A DNA stretch of 55,308 nucleotides. It comes from CAYXZO01 sp964469505 (GTDB lineage Bacteria; Fidelibacterota; UBA8477; JABMPR01). Of the stretch, positions 43,347-51,832 are shown one piece after another. The notes under the pieces were generated by a model that was given only the letters and a program-made list of their open reading frames with translations, searched no databases and was not told the DNA's origin. The position numbers and the translations under genes are program-made. Each line of letters opens with the position of its first letter. Position 1 is the first letter of the stretch. The stretch covers positions 1-55,308 of the forward strand of contig CAYXZO010000008.1 in assembly GCA_964469505.1 (NCBI GenBank), in the 5' to 3' direction.

Positions 43347-46300
43347 TTAAAGCCGAAAAGCACGACTGGTATGCTTGATTTTTAAGTCCCTTAAATGCGG
43401 GGCTTTAACTCTGATGGTAATGTTCCAGCTGGAATATCTCCCCGTGGGGAGCCAGTTGAACTGGAGGGTCCAGCAGTGCAAGTCGCGATTCAGGCTGAGG
43501 TTTTGGCTCACCAGGCGGTGGTTTAAAAGGTCAAACCGGGCGCTGTATCGGATTTTCCAGGAGCGGGTGGGATGTAGGTTTAACACCGTGTTGAGCCAGA
43601 AGGACTTATTGGGTTCGGCGAAGGGATTATTGTGGGTCAGATTGTAACCCAGAGAGAAAGAAGCCTGCCATAGTTCACCTCCCGTCAGATCTCCTGTGCG
43701 TAACCAGCTGCTCTCATTGAGGCCGAAATCTTCTCCCCGTGCCGTATCGACTGAAGCAGTATCGCTGAAAGCCGCCAGCTTCCACCCATGTCCGGAAAAC
43801 TTGAAACCGAAGTTAATGGCTTGTCGACTGAGGCGGGGCCAGGTGAAACGATCAATTTTACGGCCAGTGCTGTCATGTTGGTAGAGGTCCACGGTGGATC
43901 GTAAATCCACTGACAGAAACTTGCCGAGATAAAATCGTATGGAGTTGGAGAGGTCGCTAGCCCGCAGTGAATCGGCGGCTGCGTTGTAATTGCCGCTTAT
44001 GGACCAGGTCAGCAGCTTTCCTTTCTGTTCCTGCCCTCGGCGGATAAGCTTATAGTCGAATTCGTTGCCGATCCGGAAGTTGAAGGAGAGAACTTTGTTT
44101 GCCGGCGTTGCCCCCAGAGGGGTCCCCTTGAAAGGGTCGTAATTGATGGTTCCAGCCGTGTCTTGATATTGCTGAACATAACCCCATCGTGGTTCGGCAA
44201 AAGTAGGAGCGTAAGAAATGGTAAGAGAGGGAGTCACAATATGGCGGATAGCCTGCAAGGGCCCCAGGTGAAGGGGGAAGAGGCCGTACAGCTTGGTGCT
44301 CAAGCCAGCATTCAAGCTGAAAACGGTCCGCCCCAACCAGCCCCGTAGCATTTCGGTCTGCAATTTTCCCGTGGAGTCTCGCATTACGCGCCCCGAATCA
44401 TCCGTTTTGGGCAGGGCATATTGGAAAATGAAACCGCCGTTGCCGGCTATGGAAGTATTGGCATTGATAATCCCCCACAAGTTAAAGCTCCCCGAAAGAG
44501 AAGCCGAGTGGGTCCAGACTTGATTCTTCTCAGTTGTTCTCACCCAGACCAAACTGTCAGAACTATCCCTCTGGCTGCGGTAGATGATTTTCACGGGGTT
44601 AGAGAAGGCGGAACGGTAGTTCCACCGCAAGCGATTATACCAGTGTTGGCGGGTGGAGGTAGCCGGAAAAAGGGCGCTGGATTGACGGGAAAAGGAAAGC
44701 TTGGGTATCAGAAGGACCGGTCCTTGTAGCTGGACACCCTCTTGCAAAGGGGGGGCCAATAGCCGTTCGCCAACCTGCAGGTCTTGATCGTACGAGGCAT
44801 TGACCGCCAGACTGCTTTTAAGCTCTGGCCAGCGTTTGTTCAGATTGATGGCTGAACGTAGCCTTTTATTCAAGCGAGTATCCTGGTTGGAGTTGAAATC
44901 CTGCTCAAAGCGGGCATCGCCGTAGAGGCGTCCCGAAGCATTGACTTTAAGAGTGGGATCGATGGTTTGAGCATGCTGGAAAGCCAGGCTCCAGCGATAT
45001 ATCCGGTGCCCGTTTGACCAATCGGGAGTTAGGGCCCCCCGGATTGAGCCGGCCAGGCGATAGCGGCGTTTATAATTGATTATGGTACGGTATTGCAGAA
45101 TGGGCGTACGCCGCAAGACCCCGGACGTATCGGTATATCGTTCTCCATCGTAAAAATCCACAATGAACTTAGCGGCGAGATAATCACTGGCGGCCCAGTA
45201 GTAGCCGAATCCCTTCAACGCCCTTCCGTGGCTGGCAACGTAATCGTATGAAGGGATTAAAAAACCCGAAGTCCGACCATGGCGCTGGGGCAGGACAGCG
45301 AAAGGAAGATAGAATAAGGGGACATCGGCAATGTACAGCCAGAGAGGCCTGGCAATCAACCATCGATCCTGGAGTAGTTTCATCTGGCGACTATAAAAAT
45401 AGTAATGCGGGTCAGGTTCCAGATCGCAGGTGGTGTAATATCCTTCCTCGACCTGGTAGACCTCCGGCGTAATGCGGGCTAAAGTTTGACCGTAATAATG
45501 TCCTTCCTGATACTTGGTCTGTCCGGCTAAAACTTTGCCTCGCTCCGTTCTAAGGTCATACACCATCTCGTGTCCGCGGAAAGGTGCTTGGCCGGTTTGA
45601 TTAAAAACTGGTTCGGTTTCAGCAGAATCCCCTAAGCTAGTAGCCTGGAGCAGGCTCTTCCTCCATAGTACATCTATCCTTCCAGCTTCCAGGCTCATAT
45701 CCTGGTATTCGATTCGGGCGTCGGTTAGTAAAGCGCTGTGTTCATAGGGCAAGTCGTAGATAATCTTACCCGCTTTGTAGCGTACGGGGCCTTTAAGATT
45801 GGCTGCCGGCGCGGGAATGAATTTGCCCTGAGTAGCTCCCGCGATGGTGACCTGAGTTATAGTGGAATCATTCAGCAGAATTAAAATGCTGTCACCGCTA
45901 ACAATATTAAGTCCTTTATAAAGGGTATCCTCCAGGGCGTAGAAGCGGGAACTTGCCATGCCTTCGATTGTTACCTGACGAGCCCGGCCATTTTCCAGGT
46001 GGATATCCATGTATTTGCCGTTAAGTCGATCTTGAAATAAAGAATCTTGCCAGGTCTTGCTTTGGGTGAATATGGGATCTTCCGGTACAATAACCCGCTC
46101 CAGTTCATCATTTTTGAAGTGAAGAATGAAGCGTTCACCGGTCAACCGGTATGCTTCCTGGGTCAGGAGCGGCTTTTGCCAGAGGTAGGCTTTACCTGTA
46201 TTTAGGTAATAGTCGGCCCGCCCACAAACCACTCGACTGTTCACATGGCGGAATACTACCTCCCCTCTAGCGCGAAACAAGTCTCGCTGCAAAATTAGAG

Positions 46301-46952
46301 TGTCCGCAGATAGAGTCAGAACCGTATCTCCTGTAGAATCCCATTTAGTGAGTTGACCCTTGGGGGCAGCTAACATGGAATCGGCCAGGTACCAGTAATG
46401 AATTTCTACGCCGGAGATCAAGCTTCTACGAGAGGAGTCCTTAAGTGTAGCATGGGGCCAAGCAGCCCCTAGGAGCTTAGTTTCGCTATACTGGATGGTG
46501 TCGGCGCTTAAAACCCGGGCGGAGTCCCTAAGGATCGGCTCGCCAGTGGCAATGGCCTCCTTCCTCTGGACGAAATAGGTGATCTTCTGAGCCTTAAGCA
46601 AGTTATTACGGTGGCGATACTGGACGTTGCCCTCTAGTCGAGCAATTTCCTTTTTCAGGTAGTAAACGGCACGCTTGGCACGGATGTCGGTAGTGTCATT
46701 GTAAAGGCGAACCAGCCCCAACAACTGTACTCGCCCCAGATCCAGATTATGTTCCGCCGTTTGGCAGGTGAGGATGAATCCCTTTCGCTCCAGCCGTACA
46801 TGCCCCACCAAACGTCGAATGGTATAGCCATTTTTACTGTAGCTTTCCAAACGGTCGGCATGAACCAGTTTTAACGGAGTCGTACTCTGAGACCAGGCCC
46901 ACTGGCAGGAAAAGAGATATGTGGCGGCGAGTATGAGGCCGATTTTTTTCAT
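43347..46952 (-). CDS. lptD: LptD-like outer-membrane LPS assembly protein
   Basis: A 1201-residue protein with a signal peptide (about 1-21). The N-terminal half is a long repetitive beta region of OstA/LptA type (LVHADRLESYSKNG, GHVRLERKGFILTCQTAEHN, AKRAVYYLKKEIARLEGNVQ and so on). The LptD hallmark EEGYYTTCDLEPDPHYYFYS is near 500-520. DVPLFYLPFAVLPQRHGRTS and GFLIPSYDY open the barrel domain, which fills the C-terminal half. LptD is usually about 780-950 residues; the excess is in the N-terminal OstA-like part. It inserts lipopolysaccharide into the outer leaflet with LptE. It overlaps rarA by 4 bp. An LptE is not recognised here. Confidence 0.88.
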   Translation of the reverse strand: MKKIGLILAATYLFSCQWAWSQSTTPLKLVHADRLESYSKNGYTIRRLVGHVRLERKGFILTCQTAEHNLDLGRVQLLGLVRLYNDTTDIRAKRAVYYLKKEIARLEGNVQYRHRNNLLKAQKITYFVQRKEAIATGEPILRDSARVLSADTIQYSETKLLGAAWPHATLKDSSRRSLISGVEIHYWYLADSMLAAPKGQLTKWDSTGDTVLTLSADTLILQRDLFRARGEVVFRHVNSRVVCGRADYYLNTGKAYLWQKPLLTQEAYRLTGERFILHFKNDELERVIVPEDPIFTQSKTWQDSLFQDRLNGKYMDIHLENGRARQVTIEGMASSRFYALEDTLYKGLNIVSGDSILILLNDSTITQVTIAGATQGKFIPAPAANLKGPVRYKAGKIIYDLPYEHSALLTDARIEYQDMSLEAGRIDVLWRKSLLQATSLGDSAETEPVFNQTGQAPFRGHEMVYDLRTERGKVLAGQTKYQEGHYYGQTLARITPEVYQVEEGYYTTCDLEPDPHYYFYSRQMKLLQDRWLIARPLWLYIADVPLFYLPFAVLPQRHGRTSGFLIPSYDYVASHGRALKGFGYYWAASDYLAAKFIVDFYDGERYTDTSGVLRRTPILQYRTIINYKRRYRLAGSIRGALTPDWSNGHRIYRWSLAFQHAQTIDPTLKVNASGRLYGDARFEQDFNSNQDTRLNKRLRSAINLNKRWPELKSSLAVNASYDQDLQVGERLLAPPLQEGVQLQGPVLLIPKLSFSRQSSALFPATSTRQHWYNRLRWNYRSAFSNPVKIIYRSQRDSSDSLVWVRTTEKNQVWTHSASLSGSFNLWGIINANTSIAGNGGFIFQYALPKTDDSGRVMRDSTGKLQTEMLRGWLGRTVFSLNAGLSTKLYGLFPLHLGPLQAIRHIVTPSLTISYAPTFAEPRWGYVQQYQDTAGTINYDPFKGTPLGATPANKVLSFNFRIGNEFDYKLIRRGQEQKGKLLTWSISGNYNAAADSLRASDLSNSIRFYLGKFLSVDLRSTVDLYQHDSTGRKIDRFTWPRLSRQAINFGFKFSGHGWKLAAFSDTASVDTARGEDFGLNESSWLRTGDLTGGELWQASFSLGYNLTHNNPFAEPNKSFWLNTVLNLHPTRSWKIRYSARFDLLNHRLVSQNLSLNRDLHCWTLQFNWLPTGRYSSWNITIRVKAPHLRDLKIKHTSRAFRL

Positions 46953-48301
46953 TTAGTTGATGATGAAGGCGGTGAATAACTGCGCTTGGGCCAAAGACGT
47001 TTCAGGCGCTCCATAATCCTCTTCTCTATGCCTTGGGTGGAAGGGAAATAGAATTGAAGCGAGGGAAAATCCTCAGGGAAGTAGTTCTGCTCCAGGAAGT
47101 GTTCAGGAGCAGAATGGGGATATTGGTAGTCTTTCCCATATCCCAGCTTTTTCATAAGGCGGGTCGGAGCGTTGCGTAGGTGAAGGGGAACCGTAGCCGC
47201 GCCGTGATCTTTTACCTGAGCCTGGGCCGCTCTCAGGGCTAGATAGCTGGCGTTGCTTTTGGCTGTGGCTGCCAGATAGGTAGTCACCTGGGCCAGGGGA
47301 ATGGCTCCTTCCGGTAAGCCGATTACCTGAACAGCGTTGAAGGCCGCTACCGCCAGGGGCAAAGCCTGTGGATCGGCATTCCCGATATCTTCCGAGGCCA
47401 GGATAATAAGCCGTCGGGCGATGAAGAGCGGATCTTCTCCACCTTCCAGCATCACCGCCAGCCAATACAGAGCGGCATCCGGGTCGCTTCCCCGAACGCT
47501 TTTAATAAAGGCCGAAATAGTGTCGTAGTGGTAATCTGCAGCCTTGTCATATAGAATAGTTTTACTTTGGAGGGCCTCTTGGAGAGCTTCCCTGGTGACC
47601 TTCAGGAGTGTTTCAGTGGCGTTTGATGATTTGGTTCTAGCAAACTGCACGGCAGCTTCGAGGATATTCAGCATCTTGCGTGCATCTCCCCCCACCGCCT
47701 GGATCAGAAAGTTGCGCTCTTCGGGTTCCAACTGAACCTCATAGCTAGACAGGATAAAGTCTTCTTTCAATGCATGTTCCAGAATTCCTTCCAGCTCCGC
47801 CGGTTCCAAGGGATTAAGTTTGAGCACCCGGCAGCGGCTCAGCAAGGGCGGAATCACTTCGAAACTGGGATTCTCAGTTGTGGCACCCACTAAAATGATG
47901 GTTCCTTCTTCCACCGCAGGCAGTAAGGCGTCTTGCTGGGCTTTGTTAAAGCGGTGGATTTCGTCCAGAAAAAAAATGGTTTGCTGCCCCATCTCTCGGT
48001 TGGCACGCCCTTTTTCTATCACTTTGCGCACTTCTTTCAACCCTGCTGAAACAGCGGAGAGGGAATGAAACTCGGCATTCGTTGTTTCTGCCAGCAGACG
48101 GGCCAGGGTGGTTTTACCGCAGCCGGGTGGTCCCCAAAAGATCATGGAAAATAACTGTTTGTGCGCGATCAGCTCACGGAGCAGCTTTCCCTTTCCCAAA
48201 AGGTGTTGTTGTCCGACAAAATCCTCTAAAGTCTTTGGCCGCATTCGTTCCGCCAATGGCGGAAGGTTAGAGGAGGAGGTTGCTTGGGAAAAGAGAGTCA
48301 C
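46949..48301 (-). CDS. rarA: Replication-associated recombination protein A (RarA/MgsA)
   Basis: A 450-residue AAA+ ATPase. The N-terminal PLAERMRPKTLEDFVGQQHL is the family hallmark. Walker A is WGPPGCGKTTLARLLA and Walker B FLDEIHRFNKAQQDALLP, followed by LVGATTENPSFEV. The C-terminal domain has YHYDTISAFIKSVRGSDPDAAL, IIASEDIGNADP-like (ILASEDIGNADP) and GYGKDYQYPH. It acts at stalled forks. The GTG at 48299-48301 is the only start before the conserved N-terminus and has no strong ribosome site. Its stop overlaps the lptD ATG. Confidence 0.95.
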   Translation of the reverse strand: MTLFSQATSSSNLPPLAERMRPKTLEDFVGQQHLLGKGKLLRELIAHKQLFSMIFWGPPGCGKTTLARLLAETTNAEFHSLSAVSAGLKEVRKVIEKGRANREMGQQTIFFLDEIHRFNKAQQDALLPAVEEGTIILVGATTENPSFEVIPPLLSRCRVLKLNPLEPAELEGILEHALKEDFILSSYEVQLEPEERNFLIQAVGGDARKMLNILEAAVQFARTKSSNATETLLKVTREALQEALQSKTILYDKAADYHYDTISAFIKSVRGSDPDAALYWLAVMLEGGEDPLFIARRLIILASEDIGNADPQALPLAVAAFNAVQVIGLPEGAIPLAQVTTYLAATAKSNASYLALRAAQAQVKDHGAATVPLHLRNAPTRLMKKLGYGKDYQYPHSAPEHFLEQNYFPEDFPSLQFYFPSTQGIEKRIMERLKRLWPKRSYSPPSSSTK

Positions 48302-48430
48302 GCACTTAAGATAATCAAAAAAATAACCCGTAAGCTCTAGAAAGGGGTTTTCCCTGCCTGTGATCCAGATCGTATCCTTTCGTGAGCCTCACACTCGTTG
48401 GGAGTGCTACAGTGGGCGGTGGAGAAAGTC

Positions 48431-48460
48431 TTGACATTGGTTTGAAAGTGGGGAACTTAT
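48431..48460 (+). promoter_or_regulatory. Possible promoter of the GldLM-like operon
   Basis: A consensus TTGACA (48431-48436) is followed 18 bp later by ACTTAT (48455-48460), a weak -10 element. It lies about 95 bp ahead of the gldL-like ATG in a 255-bp gene-free stretch (48302-48556) that otherwise shows no clear feature. A better -10 was not found at 16-19 bp. Confidence 0.35.
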
Positions 48461-48556
48461 GCCCAAATATGTTTTTATACGACGAGCTTCCGCCCTGGAA
48501 TGCAGCAGGAAATGAAAAGAGGTTAACTGCAATTTGAGATGTTAAAGGACAAGCCG

Positions 48557-49087
48557 ATGAAAAAAACAACGACTCCTACGCGTAAAAAAACAGTAATGGA
48601 AAAGTATCCCACCCGACAGGCCTTGGTCTATTCGGGTGCTGCACTACTCATTTTCGTAACTGGTTTAAGAACCATTCTCCAGGTGGCAGAAGAAGGTTTT
48701 GGTTTTATTGAATACATGACGCTAGGAGCCTTGTTGCTGGAATTTAGCATGCTGCTCCTGTATGCCTGGACTATCTATGAAGCCGGGAGAGAGACTTTTA
48801 GGATGACTCTTAGAGAAGAGGAAGAGGCGAAGAAAAAAGCCCAGGCATTAGGTGGTGCTGCGCCGTCGGGCACCCTAGAGGTAACCTCCAAGGATATCCC
48901 TGAAGTGGCCAAGCAGATTAATCGTTTTTCAGCTCAAGCGGAGGCCTTGCTAGCGGAGCTCAGCAAGAGTGTGGCTGCCAATGAGAAACTGAATGAACGT
49001 CTTAACGAACTGATGGATGAACATGTTCAGTTGAAAGTACGTCAGGAAATACAGCGCTTGCTTAGTGCCGGCATAGGCTCTGAGTGA
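48557..49087 (+). CDS. GldL-like inner-membrane motor protein
   Basis: About 176 residues from the ATG at 48557, chosen because AAAGGA is 7 bp upstream; an ATG at 48539 is also in frame. Two transmembrane helices (about 22-42 and 53-75) are joined by a short loop (QVAEEGFGFIEYM). Helix 2 carries a buried Glu (about Glu62, GALLLEFSMLLLYAW), matching the helix-2 Glu of GldL. The cytosolic remainder (80-176) is helical and coiled-coil. GldL forms a pentameric ion-driven ring around two GldM copies in Bacteroidota gliding and type IX secretion. The downstream GldM-like gene supports the call. Sequence identity looks low. Confidence 0.65.
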   Translation: MKKTTTPTRKKTVMEKYPTRQALVYSGAALLIFVTGLRTILQVAEEGFGFIEYMTLGALLLEFSMLLLYAWTIYEAGRETFRMTLREEEEAKKKAQALGGAAPSGTLEVTSKDIPEVAKQINRFSAQAEALLAELSKSVAANEKLNERLNELMDEHVQLKVRQEIQRLLSAGIGSE

Positions 49088-49112
49088 TTGCGTGTAATAA
49101 CGAGGGCTGATT

Positions 49113-50531
49113 ATGCCGAAGAAAAAATTCCACGCACGTATTGAAGTATATTTCATCATCTATGTCTCAACGATTGTGAGCTTTTTTGCTATCGAAGGCG
49201 AGGTTCGACAATACAAGCGGAACCAGAAAAGAATCTTATTCGAAGTTTCCAAAGAAAAGATCGAGAACCTGGTTCAAATTGAAAAAACCCGCAACATCTG
49301 GTCCAAGGATTCCTTACGGCTGGAGGTGGATTTGGGGGGAGCGTATCAGAAGAACAGCTTCTCCGGGACAGTTAAACTCTATCCCACCGATTCCCTGGAA
49401 GGTAAACCACTGCCCGTTCTGAGCTATCCGTTGCAGCCGGCGTCCCCTGATCTGGAGGATAAAACTTTCTTTGCTGCGATTCCCCGTAAAGATTTCGGCG
49501 AGAATCGTGAAGTTCCCTACTTAGTGGAGGCGAACATCAAGGTAAAACCCGATCCGGGGTTGGTTAAAGAAGAATTGGAGAAAGCTTATAAGGACCACCG
49601 TATTGTCAAAAAGATCATGGACGCCATGAGCTCGGTGGGAGAGATTGTTCAAAGCAAGCGCTTTCAGAACCCCATTGATCCCTCTGGTGGCACCATCGCC
49701 GCACCCTTCACGCTCACCGTGGATCGTCCGGTGGTCAATATCGTGGAAGGCCTGCCCTGGGAAGTTAGGGTGATTGTCGGCGGAGTAGCGGAACCGACGG
49801 ACTTGCAAATTCGACCTGTTCAAGGGGGGAAATATATCAAGAGGCTGGAGGTCAACACTCCGGTGACCCTGGTTGGAGGTCGAGGCATCAAGAATGCTCA
49901 TATTCGCCTGGAAGGTTTGAGGAAGACCGACGACGAGAAGGCGTATGTTGAATTCGATCTGCAGGTGAGAGCTCCTTTATGGGTTCAACCGCCCAAGGAG
50001 AAAGAGGCCTACGTGGGTGATCCTTACACCTTTGAAGGGGCTCTGCGGGACATTCCCAGCAGCGATACCAAAATTAGGGTAACCGGCACGGCAGTGGAGC
50101 CTCAAACAGTCCCAGGAACTACGGTTTTCTTTGAGACTCTCAAAAAGCCGGGGGTTATAAACTTCCAGGTGTTGGTGGATAATCGGGAAGTAAAGGGAAT
50201 GACTCACACGGTTAAGGTAATTCCTCCCCCACCGCCTAAGATTTCCACCAATCCCATCAGCCGTGACGGTAACTTCTTGGTGTTCGAGATAACCATTTAC
50301 GGCAAAAACAACGAACTGCTGAAGTTCCGTCGTAAAGGCGGTATCGCTTCTCAACGTCAGAAGGGTGAGCCCCAGATTCTGGGTAGCAAAAAGATTTATC
50401 GTTGGGAAGTGGAAATTGAAGAACCTTACGATAAATCCGAATCTCAGGAAATCAAATTTGCGGTAATGGACAAACTCAAACATATAACTCAGTATAGAAA
50501 ACGTTTTATATACAATTATGCTAACCGATGA
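49113..50531 (+). CDS. GldM-like periplasmic shaft protein
   Basis: A 472-residue protein starting MPKKKFHARIEVYFIIYVST. A lone transmembrane helix (about 10-28) has Arg9 at its edge, the position of the Arg noted in GldM. The long periplasmic region has a helical part (about 140-185) and several beta-rich, Ig-like segments (about 190-460), as in the four-domain GldM arm. GldM is about 510 residues. It likely spans the periplasm to contact the outer-membrane partners encoded next. It begins 25 bp after the gldL-like stop. The family assignment rests on layout, neighbour and weak motif similarity. Confidence 0.6.
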   Translation: MPKKKFHARIEVYFIIYVSTIVSFFAIEGEVRQYKRNQKRILFEVSKEKIENLVQIEKTRNIWSKDSLRLEVDLGGAYQKNSFSGTVKLYPTDSLEGKPLPVLSYPLQPASPDLEDKTFFAAIPRKDFGENREVPYLVEANIKVKPDPGLVKEELEKAYKDHRIVKKIMDAMSSVGEIVQSKRFQNPIDPSGGTIAAPFTLTVDRPVVNIVEGLPWEVRVIVGGVAEPTDLQIRPVQGGKYIKRLEVNTPVTLVGGRGIKNAHIRLEGLRKTDDEKAYVEFDLQVRAPLWVQPPKEKEAYVGDPYTFEGALRDIPSSDTKIRVTGTAVEPQTVPGTTVFFETLKKPGVINFQVLVDNREVKGMTHTVKVIPPPPPKISTNPISRDGNFLVFEITIYGKNNELLKFRRKGGIASQRQKGEPQILGSKKIYRWEVEIEEPYDKSESQEIKFAVMDKLKHITQYRKRFIYNYANR

Positions 50532-50555
50532 TTTGGTAGAAAGAAGGGAGTAGAT

Positions 50556-51821
50556 ATGAAGTTTTGGAAGATCTTGTTTTTAATGTTTTTGGGAGAAATG
50601 ATACTCGCCCAGGGCTTTGAAGATATAGGTCGGATGGAATGGGTTGTACGGGATCGGCAATTCAGCAGGACCTTCCTTTCGTCCTATATTGACACGCTCA
50701 CGACGATGGACCCCATGGCGGAGTTGGAAGTTCAGGAAACGGACGAACTGCGGATAACGGTTACCATCGATGAGGAAGGACAACCCCATCTCGATCGTAT
50801 TATCGCCAAAGGTCGTAGCGGAGTTCTGAACAAATTAGACAAGCACGTCTTAGCTCGCATGGACTCCTCCATGATGGACGCTTTAATCCATCGTCAGTAT
50901 GCCTGGGATTATCTCTCAGATATTGATGTTTCACGGATGCAGGGTGACATTATCAACGTTTTTCAGGAGCGCAACAACAAGCAGGTTCGGGATGCTTTCT
51001 GGTGGACCCATCGTAGGGTAGATATCAGTGTTTTCCCCCGGATTGTGATTCGTTTGAATCCAGACTGGGCATTTTCGATGGAATTTGGACGCCCCGACCT
51101 GGGCTTACCAGCCAGTGCTTGCCGCACGTTGAACCTTGGATTAGCCACAGAAGTGTTTAAAGCCTATATCACTCTTCCAGCCACTTATTTTAACCTAATT
51201 TCCTCCAACCATCCCCTTGAGGGTTCTTTTGGTGGAATTCTGAAATTTGACTCCCCCAAATTTGGCGGCAGCATTTCTTTCCAGGACATGAAATTCCGCA
51301 ACGGGAACGACCTGACGAGCTTCATTGATACCGTAGATGTGGCTTATATCCCCTTTACGGGCCAGTTCTACTATAGCTTCACCAGCCGAATCGGATCTGC
51401 GCCTGATCAAAAAGGTTTTATTCCTCTAGGATCGCTGAGGACTCAGTTAGGGTTTTCCTTTTTGCGGACCGCTTACGGACATATTCAACCGGAAGAGACT
51501 GATTCAACAACTGGGAAATTCGAAAGATATGACGTCACTTCTCCTCTACAGTCCGTGTTGGGGCTGTTCCGCTTTGAATACGCCAGTGATATGAATGAGC
51601 GCTTTTTCAACCGCTATAAGCTCGCAGCACAGATTAATATCGGTCTTGACGGCTTTGGGGGGCTTGATCTCATGGCTTCCTATACTCTTACGGAATGGCT
51701 GGCGCTGAATCTTGAAACGGCTTTTTACTGGAAAGGGCGGACGTTCACCAAACCCGATGGTACCACCTATGAGTGGAAGCCTGGAGTGTTCGTCGTCCCG
51801 TCAATTTCCATCTACTTCTAA
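50556..51821 (+). CDS. Secreted outer-membrane beta-barrel protein 1 of the GldLM-like locus
   Basis: A 421-residue protein with a signal peptide (about 1-18, ending ILAQ). Residues 20-150 form a soluble part with beta and helical elements (ITVTIDEEGQPHLDRIIAKG). From about 165 the sequence alternates in a beta-barrel manner and ends VPSISIYF with the C-terminal aromatic typical of BAM substrates. The segment FRFEYASDMNERFFNRYKLA (about 345-365) recurs in the next gene's product as FRLDYASTLIDRLYPRHQLS, so the two are paralogues. It lies 24 bp after the gldM-like stop and may be the outer-membrane partner of that arm. No named family is recognised. Confidence 0.65.
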   Translation: MKFWKILFLMFLGEMILAQGFEDIGRMEWVVRDRQFSRTFLSSYIDTLTTMDPMAELEVQETDELRITVTIDEEGQPHLDRIIAKGRSGVLNKLDKHVLARMDSSMMDALIHRQYAWDYLSDIDVSRMQGDIINVFQERNNKQVRDAFWWTHRRVDISVFPRIVIRLNPDWAFSMEFGRPDLGLPASACRTLNLGLATEVFKAYITLPATYFNLISSNHPLEGSFGGILKFDSPKFGGSISFQDMKFRNGNDLTSFIDTVDVAYIPFTGQFYYSFTSRIGSAPDQKGFIPLGSLRTQLGFSFLRTAYGHIQPEETDSTTGKFERYDVTSPLQSVLGLFRFEYASDMNERFFNRYKLAAQINIGLDGFGGLDLMASYTLTEWLALNLETAFYWKGRTFTKPDGTTYEWKPGVFVVPSISIYF

Positions 51822-51832
51822 GGAGGATGGCA

